Positions 11,522 to 22,006 are shown, counted from the stretch's first letter. The stretch is 64,000 nt of DNA from Bathynomus jamesi (GCA_023014485.1 JAJOZX010012075.1:39227-103226); one strand, 5' to 3'. A program made the numbers and translations. Notes: generated from the sequence alone by a model not told the origin.

Positions 11522-12043
11522 TCAGTTGTTGAGAGTGTGTTTCTTGAAGCTGTCAAAGCGGCATCTGTTGAACTCCACAGCTTGAAGGAGATAGTCCCTT
11601 TGCTTGGCATCTGTTGTTATGACATTTGCAAAGTCGCTCATCATCTTGACACCACGTTCAGCAATGTCATTCACCGCTTTCAGATTCTTAACATAGTCCA
11701 ACGCTTTTCTGTAGTCCTCATTCTGTGGCCAAGACGTGACAGGTTCCAGAAGCCACTCGGATCCAATGTTCAGTGTGTCCAGCAGGAAATGTGATTCTGG
11801 GCCAATGAGATCAACCAGGGTGGTCTTAGCTGTGACTCTCTGGAATAGAGGCTTTCCTGTTCTGAAGCTGTCTGGCTTCTCAGTGGCATGTAACTGGGCA
11901 GCAATGTCGTGCTTCAATGTGTCACTCAATCTCCTGCTGAACAGTGCAAATGGCACGACTTCCTGCGTCAGGTACCATTTGTGGTTTTCCATCTTATTAA
12001 GTACTGCATCAGCAAGCTCTGGGTCAGTTTTCTTGTACTTCAT
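11522..12043 (-). CDS. 173-aa ORF, R2 (intact, also open through the microsatellite)
   Basis: The ATG at 12043 gives the same 173-aa product as R1. In this unit the frame stays open further upstream, through the microsatellite to 12235. That would add a (Leu-Ser)n and (Tyr-Ile)n leader beginning MDAEKYYLSTVTS. I regard the leader as an accident of the dinucleotide tract and take 12043 as the start, because only this part is conserved between units. Confidence 0.6.
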   Translation of the reverse strand: MKYKKTDPELADAVLNKMENHKWYLTQEVVPFALFSRRLSDTLKHDIAAQLHATEKPDSFRTGKPLFQRVTAKTTLVDLIGPESHFLLDTLNIGSEWLLEPVTSWPQNEDYRKALDYVKNLKAVNDIAERGVKMMSDFANVITTDAKQRDYLLQAVEFNRCRFDSFKKHTLNN

Positions 12044-12082
12044 GTTTCTAGAAAGTAAAATTATGTTTCCTCTTAAAATGAA

Positions 12083-12186
<104 letters not shown>

Positions 12187-12267
12187 GGTGCACTACTGAA
12201 GTAACTGTACTCAAGTAATATTTTTCAGCATCCACTTTCTAGAAAGTAAAATTATTTTAAAATAATT

Positions 12268-12402
12268 GTACTTTAACTTGTACTTTAACTTACTTTAACT
12301 TAACTACTTTAACTTACTTTAACTTACTTTAACTTACTTAACTTACTTTAACTTACTTTAACTTACTTTAACTTAACTTACTTTTACTTACTTTAACTTA
12401 CA
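12268..12402. repeat. ACTTTA-type minisatellite, R3
   Basis: This tract has one ACTTTAACTT word more than R2. Confidence 0.85.
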
Positions 12403-12415
12403 TTTTTACCGATAT

Positions 12416-12550
12416 CTTTTCACAAACGTTTTGGAAATTCTGGTCATGTCTGTTTGTAGAGATCCTATATCTTCTGGGTTTCTTATTTTTCTAGTGATCT
12501 TTGTGTCATCTGCAAAGGATGTTACTGTGCTGTCTCTGGTAACGTCTGGT
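12416..12550 (-). pseudogene. LINE reverse-transcriptase fragment, R3
   Basis: The FADD fragment is uninterrupted here and of the same length as in R2. It ends at the CAGGGCCG terminus at 12551. Confidence 0.7.
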
Positions 12551-12891
12551 CAGGGCCGTTTCTAGCCATTAGGGGGAATTTGAGGCCCCACCCCCTCCAT
12601 CCACCAACTCACGCCTTACTACATCACCTCAGCACACACATACAAAAAAATGGCTGTGTTAATAGAAAACAATTATGAAACAATTTTAATGAAACATTTA
12701 TGTCCAAAACAACAAATATGTACTTTCAGAAGACAAACAGAAAAAATACTCTTCATGAAATTCCTCAAAATTAGCTTATACATTATTTACTGTGGAATAA
12801 ATGACACAGAACTATGTATAAAAAAAATAATGCAATTATCAACTACCAAACAATTACTAACTCTACGATACAATCGTGTAATAGCTAACAG

Positions 12892-14628
12892 TTATATAGA
12901 ACAGTTTGTATCGTCAAAATTTTTGCCTCCTAGATTTTTCTGGGCGAAATCATCAATAACATCATCATATGAAATCTCCCTGCCAACGTCCTGGGTGATG
13001 CTTATGATGCGAAGGGCACTGACGCGATCCTGCCCCATTGATGATCTGAGGTAGTTCTTGATTAGCTTCATCTTAGAGAAGCTCCTCTCGGCTGACGCTA
13101 CTGTCACAGGTAGAGCGCAGGCAATTCTTAGTGCAACTCAGAGATTGGAGTATAGTTCCTCCAGTTGCTTCTGATAAATAAAGGAGAGAAGCTCCAATGC
13201 AGTCATGTTGTGTGAAGGTAAAGTCGGCAAGTTCTTAATTTCGAGGGCCAGTTCTCTTCCATCAATGTCAGAGTCAGCTCCAGAGCTCAGTATCTTAGAT
13301 AGCTTTTCACACTGCGGACAAGTCTTTCTTGTTAATTGTGGTAAAGTTTAGGAGAACCCCAAATATGTCCCTCACATCATCTAATGTTTTGAATCTCTCA
13401 TTTATTGACCCCATGGTACAATCCACCACCACATTGAAAAATTTGACTTCCAGCCTCTTTAAGGCTTCTGTAAATGGTTCGTCAGGAGCTTCGTAAGCAA
13501 AGTGCTTTTTTGTGGATCTGAGCCTCTTCTCCTTCACCACAGCCTCCACATTCATTTCCTCACATATGTCCCTAGCTACGACTTGTGCTGCAACAAAACC
13601 TGTGTTTCTGTAGCTGGTGAGTGAGTCTTTTGTTTTTGTGAGGAGGTTGACTGCCACATCAAAATGCATTGTAGGAGACTGCAGAAGTTTGCTCACATGG
13701 TTAACTGCATGAAGAATGTCATACCATACTACTGTGCAAATCTGAAAGCGATAAGACCCTACCTCCTCTGCAAGTGCTTGTGCTTCAGTCCTGGCTATGG
13801 TATCTGTGGCATTGTTTCTGACTTCCAAGAGGGCCTCTCTGATGTTGTGGCTCTGGTATCGTACAGCCCTCAATGCTCTTAAGCCGGCTCTCCCACCTGG
13901 TTTCACTCCAAGACTTGAGTGTTATGTTCACGTGCTTCTTTAGGATTGTCCATCTCTGTGTAGCTGCTGCAAAAAGGTTGTACAATTTTTGTACCTTGCC
14001 AAAGAAGCTGATTGCATCTGTTGAAGCTTTAGCTGCATCAGCCACTACAAGATTCAGAGTGTGAGCCCCACATGGAACATAGAGTGCACGACAGTTCTTC
14101 TCTAATAACCTTGCCTGAACACTTTTGTTCTTGCCCTTCATGTTCGCTCAGTTGTCATATGACTGTCCTCTGCAGTCATCAAAGTGAATATTCAGTTCAT
14201 CTAGTCTCTTCAGAATCAGAACTGATAAACCCAGGCCTGTACTTTCTGAAGCCTCAAGAAAGCCCAAGAAGTATTCTTTTATTTCTGGTACTTCACCCAT
14301 TTTAACAGTTCTGATAATAATCGACATCTGTTCTTGGTGGCTTATGTCTGAAGTGCAGTCTAAAATGAGTGAGTAATATTTAGATTGTTTTATTTCTGCA
14401 ATAATGGCATCCAAGATCTTCCCATTAATGGACCCAATGAGCTCATTTTGAATGATGTTTCCTAGGTAATTTGAATGACTATATTGGCCACTTTCGACTC
14501 TGCTGATGTGTTGTTTCATCACTGGATCAAATTTGGCAAGCAGCTCAACCTCCTTCAAGAAGTTGCCATTGTCTCGATTGTACAATGAAGAGGAAGACCC
14601 CCTGAAAGCAAGGTTTTTCTCTGCCAGT
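12892..14628 (-). pseudogene. hAT transposase R3, C-terminal part, cut by BEL element
   Basis: This part covers residues from about 145 to the C-terminus. The dimerisation domain (SAERSFSKMKLIKNYLRS) is readable at 12892-13137, just after the shared TGA at 13138-13140. Other breaks: a 3-base loss near 13314 (CACTGCGGACAAG), an extra C near 13866 and a TGA at 14148-14150 replacing the Gly of the YDNGAN motif. At 13721-13729 the X target site is intact and empty. Confidence 0.85.
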
Positions 14629-14633
14629 GATTG

Positions 14634-15411
14634 TATGAAAAAACTATATAGGGCTATGGGTTGATTGCCTGTGCCCTCATCCGCTGAAAATTTCCAGCAG
14701 ATTTCAGTGGAGGGTTACCGACAAAAGCCCTATGCTTTTTCGTTAGAGAGTTATGAATATGTAGGTGTTTAAAGGACCTTTTTATATTTAAGTGATTACG
14801 GTAATTCTAGCGTCGGGATTTGCGCGACGTACAGTATACTAGAATGAAAATAATTTGCCTCACCTTATTTTTGTTGGGTCTTTGTTTGTTTCGATGTAGG
14901 GCGTTACGATCATTTTCGGTGTAGGGCCGCCACGATGGAGTTACGCGCGAATTTACTTAAGGTAATTAATATAGGCAGTCACTATATAAACCCCTGAAGG
15001 AATAGGCCTATCCTTTTTTAGTCATTAGGTTTTAATTATAAGGAATTCACTCAGAACTAGAGGGGGACAAAGACATCCTCCCAGTTTAAAGCTTCGCTGT
15101 AACATAAACAGCCCTGAGAGCCGTTCCTTGGTTCTGGTGTATTATTTGCCGAACTAGCATTTTTGTTGTGCTACTCCTTTGGTAGACTAAACAATAAATT
15201 GGGTTTTCTTGTTGCTATGTGGGCTGATTCATACATACAGGTTCTTTGTACGTATGGCAATTCAATTATTTCATTCCCAATAGGCTATGTCGCCAATCCC
15301 GAGGCAATTTTGTATAGATATTTAATTCAATTAATTAATAATTTATATTTAATTATGAAATAAATGTACCACATATGATACCATGTTGTGAGTGCGTATA
15401 GTTTTTCCATA
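14634..15411 (-). repeat. 3' LTR of BEL element
   Basis: The LTR is 778 bp. Its two ends, TATGAAAAAACTATA and TATAGTTTTTCCATA, are inverted copies of each other with one mismatch. A TATATAAACC word lies near 14982 on the + strand, opposite to pol, so I do not call it a promoter. Confidence 0.85.
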
Positions 15412-15686
15412 TACTGGGGGGGGCCGGAGAAAAATTTGTATGTTATAGATCAAAATTTTTTGATAAACTGTGTTTTAAACCATGTGAAATGGATTGAAAA
15501 GAATGAAGTAGAAATTTAGGAGAGAGAGGTTACTCAAGACCTATTCAAATATGAAAGTTCAAGAGGCCAACTTCTCAAGTTTAGTTAAAGTTATGTCAAT
15601 CAGTTTGACTCCCTTTAGGTATAGGAAATTTATGGGATTAAAGTAAAGTTATTAAGCATTTTAACTTTGCTCAGTTTGTGTAAGTT
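15412..15686. other. BEL 3' noncoding sequence
   Basis: This lies between pol and the 3' LTR. A run of eight G on the + strand sits at the LTR edge. No purine tract is seen on the sense strand where a polypurine primer would be expected. I see no gene here. Confidence 0.5.
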
Positions 15687-15874
15687 TTATAAGTCACCAG
15701 TCTTAATTTTTTCTTGTAAAAGTTTTCTGGCTTTCAAAGCAGTCTTTCTTTGAGGCCTGTCTGGTTTAGTCTGAGTTACATCAGGCACATTGAGAGATTC
15801 CTCCCCAATAGTATCCTGATCCATCCTTTGGGGTAATGGTTCTAATTTAGCCCCACACTCCAAAGGATATAGTA
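15687..15874 (-). pseudogene. BEL pol C-terminal tail, out of frame
   Basis: After a two-base shift near 15872 the - strand continues as PLECGAKLEPLPQRMDQ and ends RKLLQEKIKTGDL with TAA at 15687. This supplies the usual end of BEL pol after the HYY segment, so the stop of the main ORF at 15842 is premature. The shift is probably a slippage of the TATAT word. Confidence 0.7.
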
Positions 15875-18316
15875 ATGTGATATCTCTGGTGGTTCACCAG
15901 TTGCTGTTTTCAGTTTTACAACCCTGGTAACTTCGTCTTCACCAGTTTTGAGTTCCAAGACTTTTCCCATTGACCAATGTTGTCTTGGTGTCTTGTCATG
16001 TATCAACACAATGTCCCCAATTTTGACTGAATCATTCCAACTTTGTTTTGTTAATTGTTTATGTCTTTCTCTAAGACTTGTTAAGTATTCTTCTCTCCAT
16101 TTTGTTATAAATTGAGTCTTGATTTGTGTCAAATGTTGGTATTTTGTGTTGAGTTCTTTGTGTCCTATTTCCCAATCTGGATCCTCTGTACTGTTATGTT
16201 CAGATTCTGGTAACATGTTTACTGTTTCTCCCTTAATTAGGTGGTTTGGTGTGAGAGGTTCTGGCTCATTAATACCATCTCCCACATAAGTTAATGGTCT
16301 GTTGTTGACAACATTTTCAATTTCTGACAGAATAGTCATGAGTTCAAAAAGTTGTAGATGTTTTGTCCCAATAGTCTTTTTAAGGCAGTTCTTTACAGTT
16401 TGTATGTTTCTTTCCCAAATTGAACCATACCATGGTGTATTAACAGGAATGTACTTCCAGGTTATGTTGTGTTTGGTTAAATGAGTTTGTACTGTTTCAC
16501 TGTCACAAATCTGATGAATAATTCTTTCACCAGATTTGAAGTATGTGGCATTGTCTGACCATATAGTTTTGGGTACAGAATTGTGTGCACAAAATCGTCT
16601 GAAAGCAGCAATAAAAGCTTCTGCTGTCAGATCTTCTACTATGTCTAGACATATGGCACGTGTGGCAGCACAGGTGAAGAGTACAATGTACACTTTGTAT
16701 TCCTTTGAATCCATTTTGTCTCCAAAACTCACATTTACCGCTCCAGTGTAGTCAATACCCGTGGTTTCAAATGGCCGAGTAAATGTTACTCGTTCCACAG
16801 GTAGGTCTGGAGGGCTTGGGGTCTTAAAGGGTCGTGAATGGATACGTTTACAAGGAATGCATGTGTTTAAAATTTTCTTTGTTTCAGTTCTACCCTTTGG
16901 TAGCCAGTAAGTTTTTCTCAGCTCTGTCAGGGTTTGTGGGACTCCCATGTGGTGTATTTTGTTGTGGGTATCCCTGATGATGAGTTTTGTGAAGTGATTT
17001 CTCCTTGGAAGAAGAATTGGGTGCTTAGAGTTGTAAGTCAAAGTTGACTTGTTAAGCCTTCCTTTACACCTTATCAGACCCTCTGTATCCAGGTACAGAT
17101 TTAGATCCATGACAAGTGAAGGAATACCTTTGTTTAATGTGCTACTGGACCTAAGATACTTCAACTCCTTGTCAAATTCTGAAGCTTGTATCTGTTTGAG
17201 CCAGTATTTTGTTGCAGTTTCTGTTAAGTTAGAAAAGGCTTTCTGAGGACAGTGTTTGAGAAGGTAGCTATTGACAAACTTGCAGCAATAGACTGTAATT
17301 CTCAAGAGTTTTTTTAGGTCTGAATAAAGGTGATAGTCAAATATAGGTTTGTCCTCAGTGATCTTTTCAGTTGTTGTAGAGTTGAGTGTGAGGTTAACTA
17401 CTTTGGCTGGCCAAAGATCCTCACATGTTAGCCATTCGGGCCCTTCATACCAGATTTTATTTGTTTTCAACAGCTTGTAAGAGAGCCCTCTTGTCAAAAA
17501 GTCTGCAGGATTCTCTTTTGTTTTTATGTACCTAAATTTGATACCAAGGTTTGTGTTTGCAGTTTTGATTTCTGTTAGTCTTTTTTCACAAATATGTTTT
17601 TGCAAGAAGTTGTTTTCTGTGTTGGTCACCCATGTTAGACAAATTTGACTGTCTGTCCTTAAGTAAATGTTTGTTATGTCAACTTCTTTATACACTTGTG
17701 AAAGAAAGTTTGCTGTTTTAACTCCCAATGAGACAGCTAATAATTCAAGTTGTGGTACAGTTTTCTTTTGGTTTAAGGGTGCCACTTTTGCCTTTGAATA
17801 AACCAAGTTACTTTCATTTTCACTTGTTAAATAGGCACAACACCCATAAGCTTGTGTGCTGGCATCTGTAAAAATGTGTAGTGTTTGCGATTTCAATCTG
17901 TAGCCAGCACATCTTGGTACGTAGATGTCTTGAACTTTGTTCAAGTCTGTGGCTAATTTTTTCCAATGAAGTTGGTCTTCCACTGAAAGTGGTTCATCCC
18001 AATCAATTTTCTTTTTCCATAAGTCTTGCAAAAGGGTTTTGGATCTTATGGTTGCTGGTAAATATAATCCAATGGGGTCGAAAATTTTGGATGATTCTGA
18101 AAGCACTTGTCTTTTTGTATCGGCATTTGGATTTAAGTTATAACTCTTTGTGCAAAGAGTGTCATCGTGTTCAGAATTCTGTTTTAAAAACCAAAGCATT
18201 CCAAGTGTTTTCGTGTAATTGTTTGGTTCAATGTTCCCATTGTTGTCTTTTGTTATTTGTTCATTTAATTTAGGAGAATTAGAAAGAGTTTGTACTGTAT
18301 TCAAACCTCCTACCAC
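15842..18316 (-). CDS. pol: BEL/Pao pol, 3' half: end of RT, RNase H, integrase
   Basis: The ORF is 824 codons and 5'-truncated. Its first codon is GTG, directly after the place of the RT catalytic box (VGGLNTV follows YVDD in BEL elements). A TAG lies nine bases upstream, so no true start is present. Order: connection/Pao domain (about 1-140), RNase H with FTDAS (D151), QLELLA (E191), RTDSQ (D222) and NPADFLTRG (D272), HHCC zinc finger (H451, H455, C486, C489), integrase core with D522 (GIDYTG), D588 (WSDNATYF) and E635 (GSIWERN), then the C-terminal DUF5641-type domain (KIGDIVLIHD, HWSMGKVLEL). The protein would integrate and degrade template RNA in the particle, but cannot reverse transcribe. 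The intact reading frame across the integrase is notable beside the scrambled upstream region. Confidence 0.9.
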   Translation of the reverse strand: MVGGLNTVQTLSNSPKLNEQITKDNNGNIEPNNYTKTLGMLWFLKQNSEHDDTLCTKSYNLNPNADTKRQVLSESSKIFDPIGLYLPATIRSKTLLQDLWKKKIDWDEPLSVEDQLHWKKLATDLNKVQDIYVPRCAGYRLKSQTLHIFTDASTQAYGCCAYLTSENESNLVYSKAKVAPLNQKKTVPQLELLAVSLGVKTANFLSQVYKEVDITNIYLRTDSQICLTWVTNTENNFLQKHICEKRLTEIKTANTNLGIKFRYIKTKENPADFLTRGLSYKLLKTNKIWYEGPEWLTCEDLWPAKVVNLTLNSTTTEKITEDKPIFDYHLYSDLKKLLRITVYCCKFVNSYLLKHCPQKAFSNLTETATKYWLKQIQASEFDKELKYLRSSSTLNKGIPSLVMDLNLYLDTEGLIRCKGRLNKSTLTYNSKHPILLPRRNHFTKLIIRDTHNKIHHMGVPQTLTELRKTYWLPKGRTETKKILNTCIPCKRIHSRPFKTPSPPDLPVERVTFTRPFETTGIDYTGAVNVSFGDKMDSKEYKVYIVLFTCAATRAICLDIVEDLTAEAFIAAFRRFCAHNSVPKTIWSDNATYFKSGERIIHQICDSETVQTHLTKHNITWKYIPVNTPWYGSIWERNIQTVKNCLKKTIGTKHLQLFELMTILSEIENVVNNRPLTYVGDGINEPEPLTPNHLIKGETVNMLPESEHNSTEDPDWEIGHKELNTKYQHLTQIKTQFITKWREEYLTSLRERHKQLTKQSWNDSVKIGDIVLIHDKTPRQHWSMGKVLELKTGEDEVTRVVKLKTATGEPPEISHYYILWSVGLN

Positions 18317-18325
18317 TTCAGACTA

Positions 18326-18400
18326 GTCAATACCCGTAGTTTTAGTGGAGTAAATTTACTCCTCCACAGGTAGATCTGGAGGGCTTGGGGCTTTGAATCC
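18326..18400 (-). pseudogene. duplicated BEL integrase fragment, short
   Basis: AGTCAATACCCGTAG and GGAGGGCTTGGGG match the pol region at about 16754-16830. The copy is joined directly to the truncated start of pol and then to the 44-bp minisatellite. Confidence 0.65.
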
Positions 18401-18410
18401 TGTACTGTTT

Positions 18411-19045
18411 TTGTGTTGTTTGGCCTATGGCCAAGGGAGGCCACAAGACCCTTTTTGTTTGGTCTCTGGCCAAAGGAGGCCACAAGACCCTTGTTGTTTG
18501 GTCTCTGGCCAAGGGAGGCCACAAGACCAATGTTGTTTGTTGGCTATGGCCAAGGGAGGCCACAGCCCTTGATGAATTGTTGGGCTATGGCCAAGGGTAG
18601 GCCATCAGCCCTTGATGAATTGTTGGGCTATGGCCAAGGTAGGCCATCAGCCCTTTGATGAATTTGTTGGGCTATGGCCAAGGTAGGCCATCAGCCCTTT
18701 GATGAATTTGTTGGGCTATGGCCAAGGTAGGCCATCAGCCCTTTGATGAATTTGTTGGGCTATGGCCAAGGTAGGCCATCCCTTTGATGAATTTGTTGGG
18801 CTATGGCCAAGGTAGGCCATCAGCCCTTTGATGAATTTGTTGGGCTATGGCCAAGGTAGGCCATCAGCCCTTTGATGAATTTGTTGGGCTATGGCCAAGG
18901 TAGGCCATCAGCCCTTTGATGAATTTGTTGGGCTATGGCCAAGGGTAGGCCATCAGCCCTTTGATGAATTTGTTGGGCTATGGCCAAGGTAGGCCATCAG
19001 CCCTTTGATGAATTTGTTGGGCTATGGCCAAGGGTAGCCAAGGCC
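18411..19045. repeat. 44-bp minisatellite (GGCTATGGCCAAGG)
   Basis: About nine copies of a 44-bp unit (GGGCTATGGCCAAGGTAGG then CCATCAGCCCTTTGATG) follow four shorter, older units (TCTGGCCAAGGGAGGCCAC) at 18411-18560. The GGCC core makes each unit partly palindromic. One copy at 18770 has lost CAG. Confidence 0.9.
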
Positions 19046-19208
19046 CTTTGGAGTAGAGTAGTTTGTTTGTACGTGTCACTGTCTAACCATATAATTTTTG
19101 GCACAAAATTATGTGCACAGAATCAGAGCGCAGCAATAAAAGCTTTTACTCTCCGATCCTTGGTTATGTTTAGACAGGTTGTTGTGTTTGAGACACATTG
19201 AAAGAGTA

Positions 19209-19243
<35 letters not shown>

Positions 19244-19480
19244 TGTGTGTGTGTGTGTATCATTCCTCCGAATCCAGTTGGTCTTCAAAACTTGGATTCA
19301 CCACTCCAATGAAATTAATACCCGTAGTTATGAATGAGTAAATGTTGTATATCCTACAGGTAGGTCTGGAAGGTTTGGGGTTTTGAAGGAATCCAATCTG
19401 TTTGCAAGGAATGTATGTGTCTGTTGATGAAATCTGTTGTGATTCTTCCTTTAAAAGAAGAATTGGATGTTTGGAGTCGT
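19046..19480 (-). pseudogene. diverged second copy of BEL integrase region
   Basis: The segment aligns by eye to 16540-17040 of pol (for example CCATATAATTTTTGG with CCATATAGTTTTGGG, and ATTATGTGCACAGAATC with ATTGTGTGCACAAAATC). It has many substitutions and an inserted TG microsatellite, and no open frame remains. Confidence 0.7.
19208..19259. repeat. (TG)n microsatellite
   Basis: This is a TG run with one TATG interruption, inside the diverged integrase copy. Confidence 0.9.
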
Positions 19481-19626
19481 ATGTATATATTTATATACTG
19501 TACCGTACGTGTGTGTGTGTATGTGTGTGTATGTGTTTGGTGATGAAATCTGTTGTGATTCTTCTTTTAAAAGAAGAATTGGATGTTTGAAGTCGTATGT
19601 ATATATTTATATACTGTACCGTACGT
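19426..19626. repeat. 85-bp tandem duplication
   Basis: Two copies (19426-19510, 19542-19626) begin GATGAAATCTGTTGTG and end CTGTACCGTACGT, separated by a GT-rich spacer. Confidence 0.85.
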
Positions 19627-19754
19627 ATGTGTGTAAATGTGTATTTTGTTTTGTTATAGGGTTTTATTTTTTGGTTTTGGGTTAGGTTAATCAATTTGGC
19701 TGAGTAAAGACCCTCAAACGTTGCATTTGAGACCCTTATATCAAGCCTTGTCTG

Positions 19755-20070
19755 TTTTATGCCTATATGTCAAATTGGAATAGGTTGGGCCTATATTGGT
19801 CAAATAGGACTTCGAATAGGTAATAGGTTGGGCATATATGTCAAATAGGACTTAGAATAGGTTGGGCCTATATGTCAAATAGGACTTCGAATAGGTAATA
19901 GGTTGGGCCTATATGTCAAATAGGACTTCGAATAGGTAATTGGTTGGGCCTATATGTCAAATAGGACTTCGAGTAGGTAATAGGTTGGGCCTATATGTCA
20001 AATAGGACTTAGAATAGGTTGGGCCTATATGTCAAATAGGACTTCGAATAGGTTGGAATAGGGTCACGAA
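19755..20070. repeat. 34/41-bp minisatellite (GGGCCTATATGTCAAATAGG)
   Basis: About seven units occur in long (about 41 bp) and short (about 34 bp) forms; the short form lacks one AATAGGT word. Confidence 0.85.
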
Positions 20071-20117
20071 TAGGTGTTAGGTGGGTGTAGGTTTGAATTC
20101 GTGCAATTGCTTTAGGT

Positions 20118-20235
20118 CTTTGTGATGTTACAGTTCGAGTCGAATTTTGTGATGTTACAGTTCGAGTCGAATTTTGTGATGTTACAGTTTGTGTCGAATT
20201 TTGTGATGTTACAGGTCTGAGTCGAATTTTGTGAT
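20118..20235. repeat. 27-bp minisatellite (TTTGTGATGTTACAG)
   Basis: There are about 4.5 tandem units ending TTCGAGTCGAA, with later copies diverging. Confidence 0.85.
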
Positions 20236-20299
20236 GTTAATGAGTCTTATGAGTAAGTTAAATTGCTGAAATAAATTTTATAACCTACACCTCAGGTTC

Positions 20300-20625
20300 A
20301 ATTATAAATTTAGTGTTTTTAATTAGGATAGGCCTTGAGTGTAAAGAGTAAGGCCTACTTTAAGAGGTAGGCCCATTATGTAAGGTAAAGTTAGGTGGGC
20401 CTACTAAATAGGCCTATTTGTTGGGCCTACCAAGTAGGCTTATGTTTGGGCCTATTATTTTATAGGACCTCAAATGAGTTAAGCCTGTTAAATTAACAAG
20501 GCTTAGTTTTGAGTTTGAAGAGTAGGACCTATTAAATAGGCTTAATGTTGCGGGCCTATTATTTTTAGGACCTAAAATAAGTTATGCCTGTTAAATGAAC
20601 AAGCCTTTGTTTTCGATTAGTGTAA
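20300..20625. repeat. degenerate GGCCTA-rich repeats
   Basis: Irregular repeats of TAGGCCTA and GGGCCTA words, with a paired TTTTAGGACCT segment, occur near 20460 and 20570. No gene is visible. Confidence 0.5.
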
Positions 20626-20631
20626 AGGTAA

Positions 20632-20692
20632 AGGAATCGGTTCCCAGTTTTAGGCCACTATATGAAAAAACTATAGTGGGGTTATGGTTGAA
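20632..20692 (-). repeat. degenerate copy of the PBS/LTR junction
   Basis: GGCCACTATATGAAAAAACTATA followed by GGGGTTATGG repeats, with changes, the true junction GGCCACCATATGAAAAAAC at 20773 about 120 bp later. It looks like a tandem duplication of the LTR edge. Confidence 0.55.
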
Positions 20693-20760
20693 ATTAGGGT
20701 TAGGCCTACTGAGTTAAGCCTAGCCACTACGTGTGTCAGTGTAAATTTTAGAGGGGTTAG

Positions 20761-20779
20761 TTCCCCACACGGGCCACCA
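20761..20779 (-). other. BEL primer-binding site
   Basis: On the sense (-) strand TGGTGGCCCGTGTGGGGAA follows the 5' LTR with no gap. The + strand therefore reads like a tRNA 3' end finishing in GGGCCACCA. I do not name the tRNA. Confidence 0.65.
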
Positions 20780-21174
20780 TATGAAAAAACTATATAGGGC
20801 TATGGGTTGATTGCCTGTGCCCTCATCCGCTGAAAATTTCCAGCAGATTTCAGTGGAGGGTTACCGACAAAAGCCCTATGCTTTTTCGTTAGAGAGTTAT
20901 GAATATGTAGGTGTTTAAAGGACCTTTTTATATTTAAGTGATTACGGTAATTCTAGCGTCGGGATTTGCGCGACGTACAGTATACTAGAATGAAAATAAT
21001 TTGCCTCACCTTATTTTTGTTGGGTCTTTGTTTGTTTCGATGTAGGGCGTTACGATCATTTTCGGTGTAGGGCCGCCACGATGGAGTTACGCGGCGAATT
21101 TACTTAAGGTAATTAATATAGGCAGTCACTATATAAACCCCTGAAGGAATAGGCCTATCCTTTTTTAGTCATTA

Positions 21175-22006
21175 CTAGGGCAGTCAAAAGTTGACCGAAA
21201 AAATTAAGAAAGTTGACCTTACGAATTGAAAAAATTGACTTATAAAGTTGCCTTTACTTTCAATAATAAAAACGATACTTTAATTACTTATTCTTGCTCT
21301 TCTACATCATTTGACCGATTGTGGTAAATTATGAAGTATTTGCCGACATTTTCTGGCAAAAAATTGCGATCCTTACTTAATAAATTATTAAGTAAGGGTT
21401 TGCGTCTTTTCATTTCCCACATTTTGGTCTATACCACGCTGGGCTTTTGGGTAGAGCGATGTTTATCCACAAAAAAGGATTGGTCATGCTTGACCACAAT
21501 ACAACAAATCTGACAGTATAGCTCATTTTTTCCTGAACAAATGAATTCATTAGGATAGTTTGCAATTATAGCGCGCACTTTAGCAATAGAACTAACTGCA
21601 ACTTTTGGCATTTTAAATATCTGAAATCAAAAGAAATCGAAATCAGTGAAATCACAAATCAGAAAAAATCACAAATCAAAAATGGTAACCAGTAACCACA
21701 ATACATACAACACAACCACATCCAAAACCAGAACGGACATAACTGAATAAGACAAATACGAGCAGCGAAGTTGCCAGTTAACCAAAAAGATGCCAATTTT
21801 TAGTTATTTTAATTATTTATTCCAAAAAATTGACTTTATTTACCTCATTGCTATTTTTTGACCTAACAGGTAAAAGTTGACTTTTGGTTGACCTATTAAC
21901 TTTGGTAATATACCCCCTACAGGTGTTTTTATTGCATTTTCAGTCGTTTCAGCGAAAAGTGCCCCATAGGAAACAATTTGACTTTATTGACTTTTGACCG
22001 CCCTAG
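21175..22006. mobile_element. non-autonomous TIR element, hAT-like, inside the LTR
   Basis: The ends CTAGGGCAGTCAAAAGT and ACTTTTGACCGCCCTAG are inverted copies with one mismatch. The target word TCATTA flanks both sides. The true TSD could be up to 9 bp (TAGTCATTA), because the target shares TAG with the element end. The other LTR has the empty site. TTGAC words recur near both ends. The only coding trace is the zinc-finger ORF at 21429-21611. Confidence 0.8.
21429..21611 (-). pseudogene. CGGBP1/BED-like zinc-finger fragment
   Basis: The ORF is 60 codons from the ATG at 21611. ELYCQICCIVVKHDQSFFVD is followed by KHRSTQK, giving the C-x2-C and first His of a BED-type finger. This is the N-terminus seen in CGGBP1-like proteins, which derive from hAT transposases. 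The second His and the rest of the protein are absent. It suggests that the host TIR element is a deletion derivative of such a hAT transposon. Confidence 0.6.

Noticed and set aside
14975..14995. TATATAAA in the LTR as the BEL promoter
   Set aside because: It is on the strand opposite to pol and the primer-binding site, so it does not fit the element's direction.
15163..15363. 66-codon + strand ORF in the LTR
   Set aside because: No motif; it lies in an AT-rich LTR and is disrupted in the other LTR copy.
15412..15430. G-run after the left LTR as a primer-binding site, making + the sense strand
   Set aside because: pol, its integrase and the clean TGG-starting site at 20761-20779 all indicate the - strand.
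18411..19045. Regular 44-bp repeats as a CRISPR array
   Set aside because: Units are fully repeated without unique spacers, lie inside a retroelement and the DNA is eukaryotic.
19491..19694. Short ORFs rich in His-Thr and Val-Cys near 19400-19700
   Set aside because: They come from GT microsatellite sequence and a two-copy duplication.
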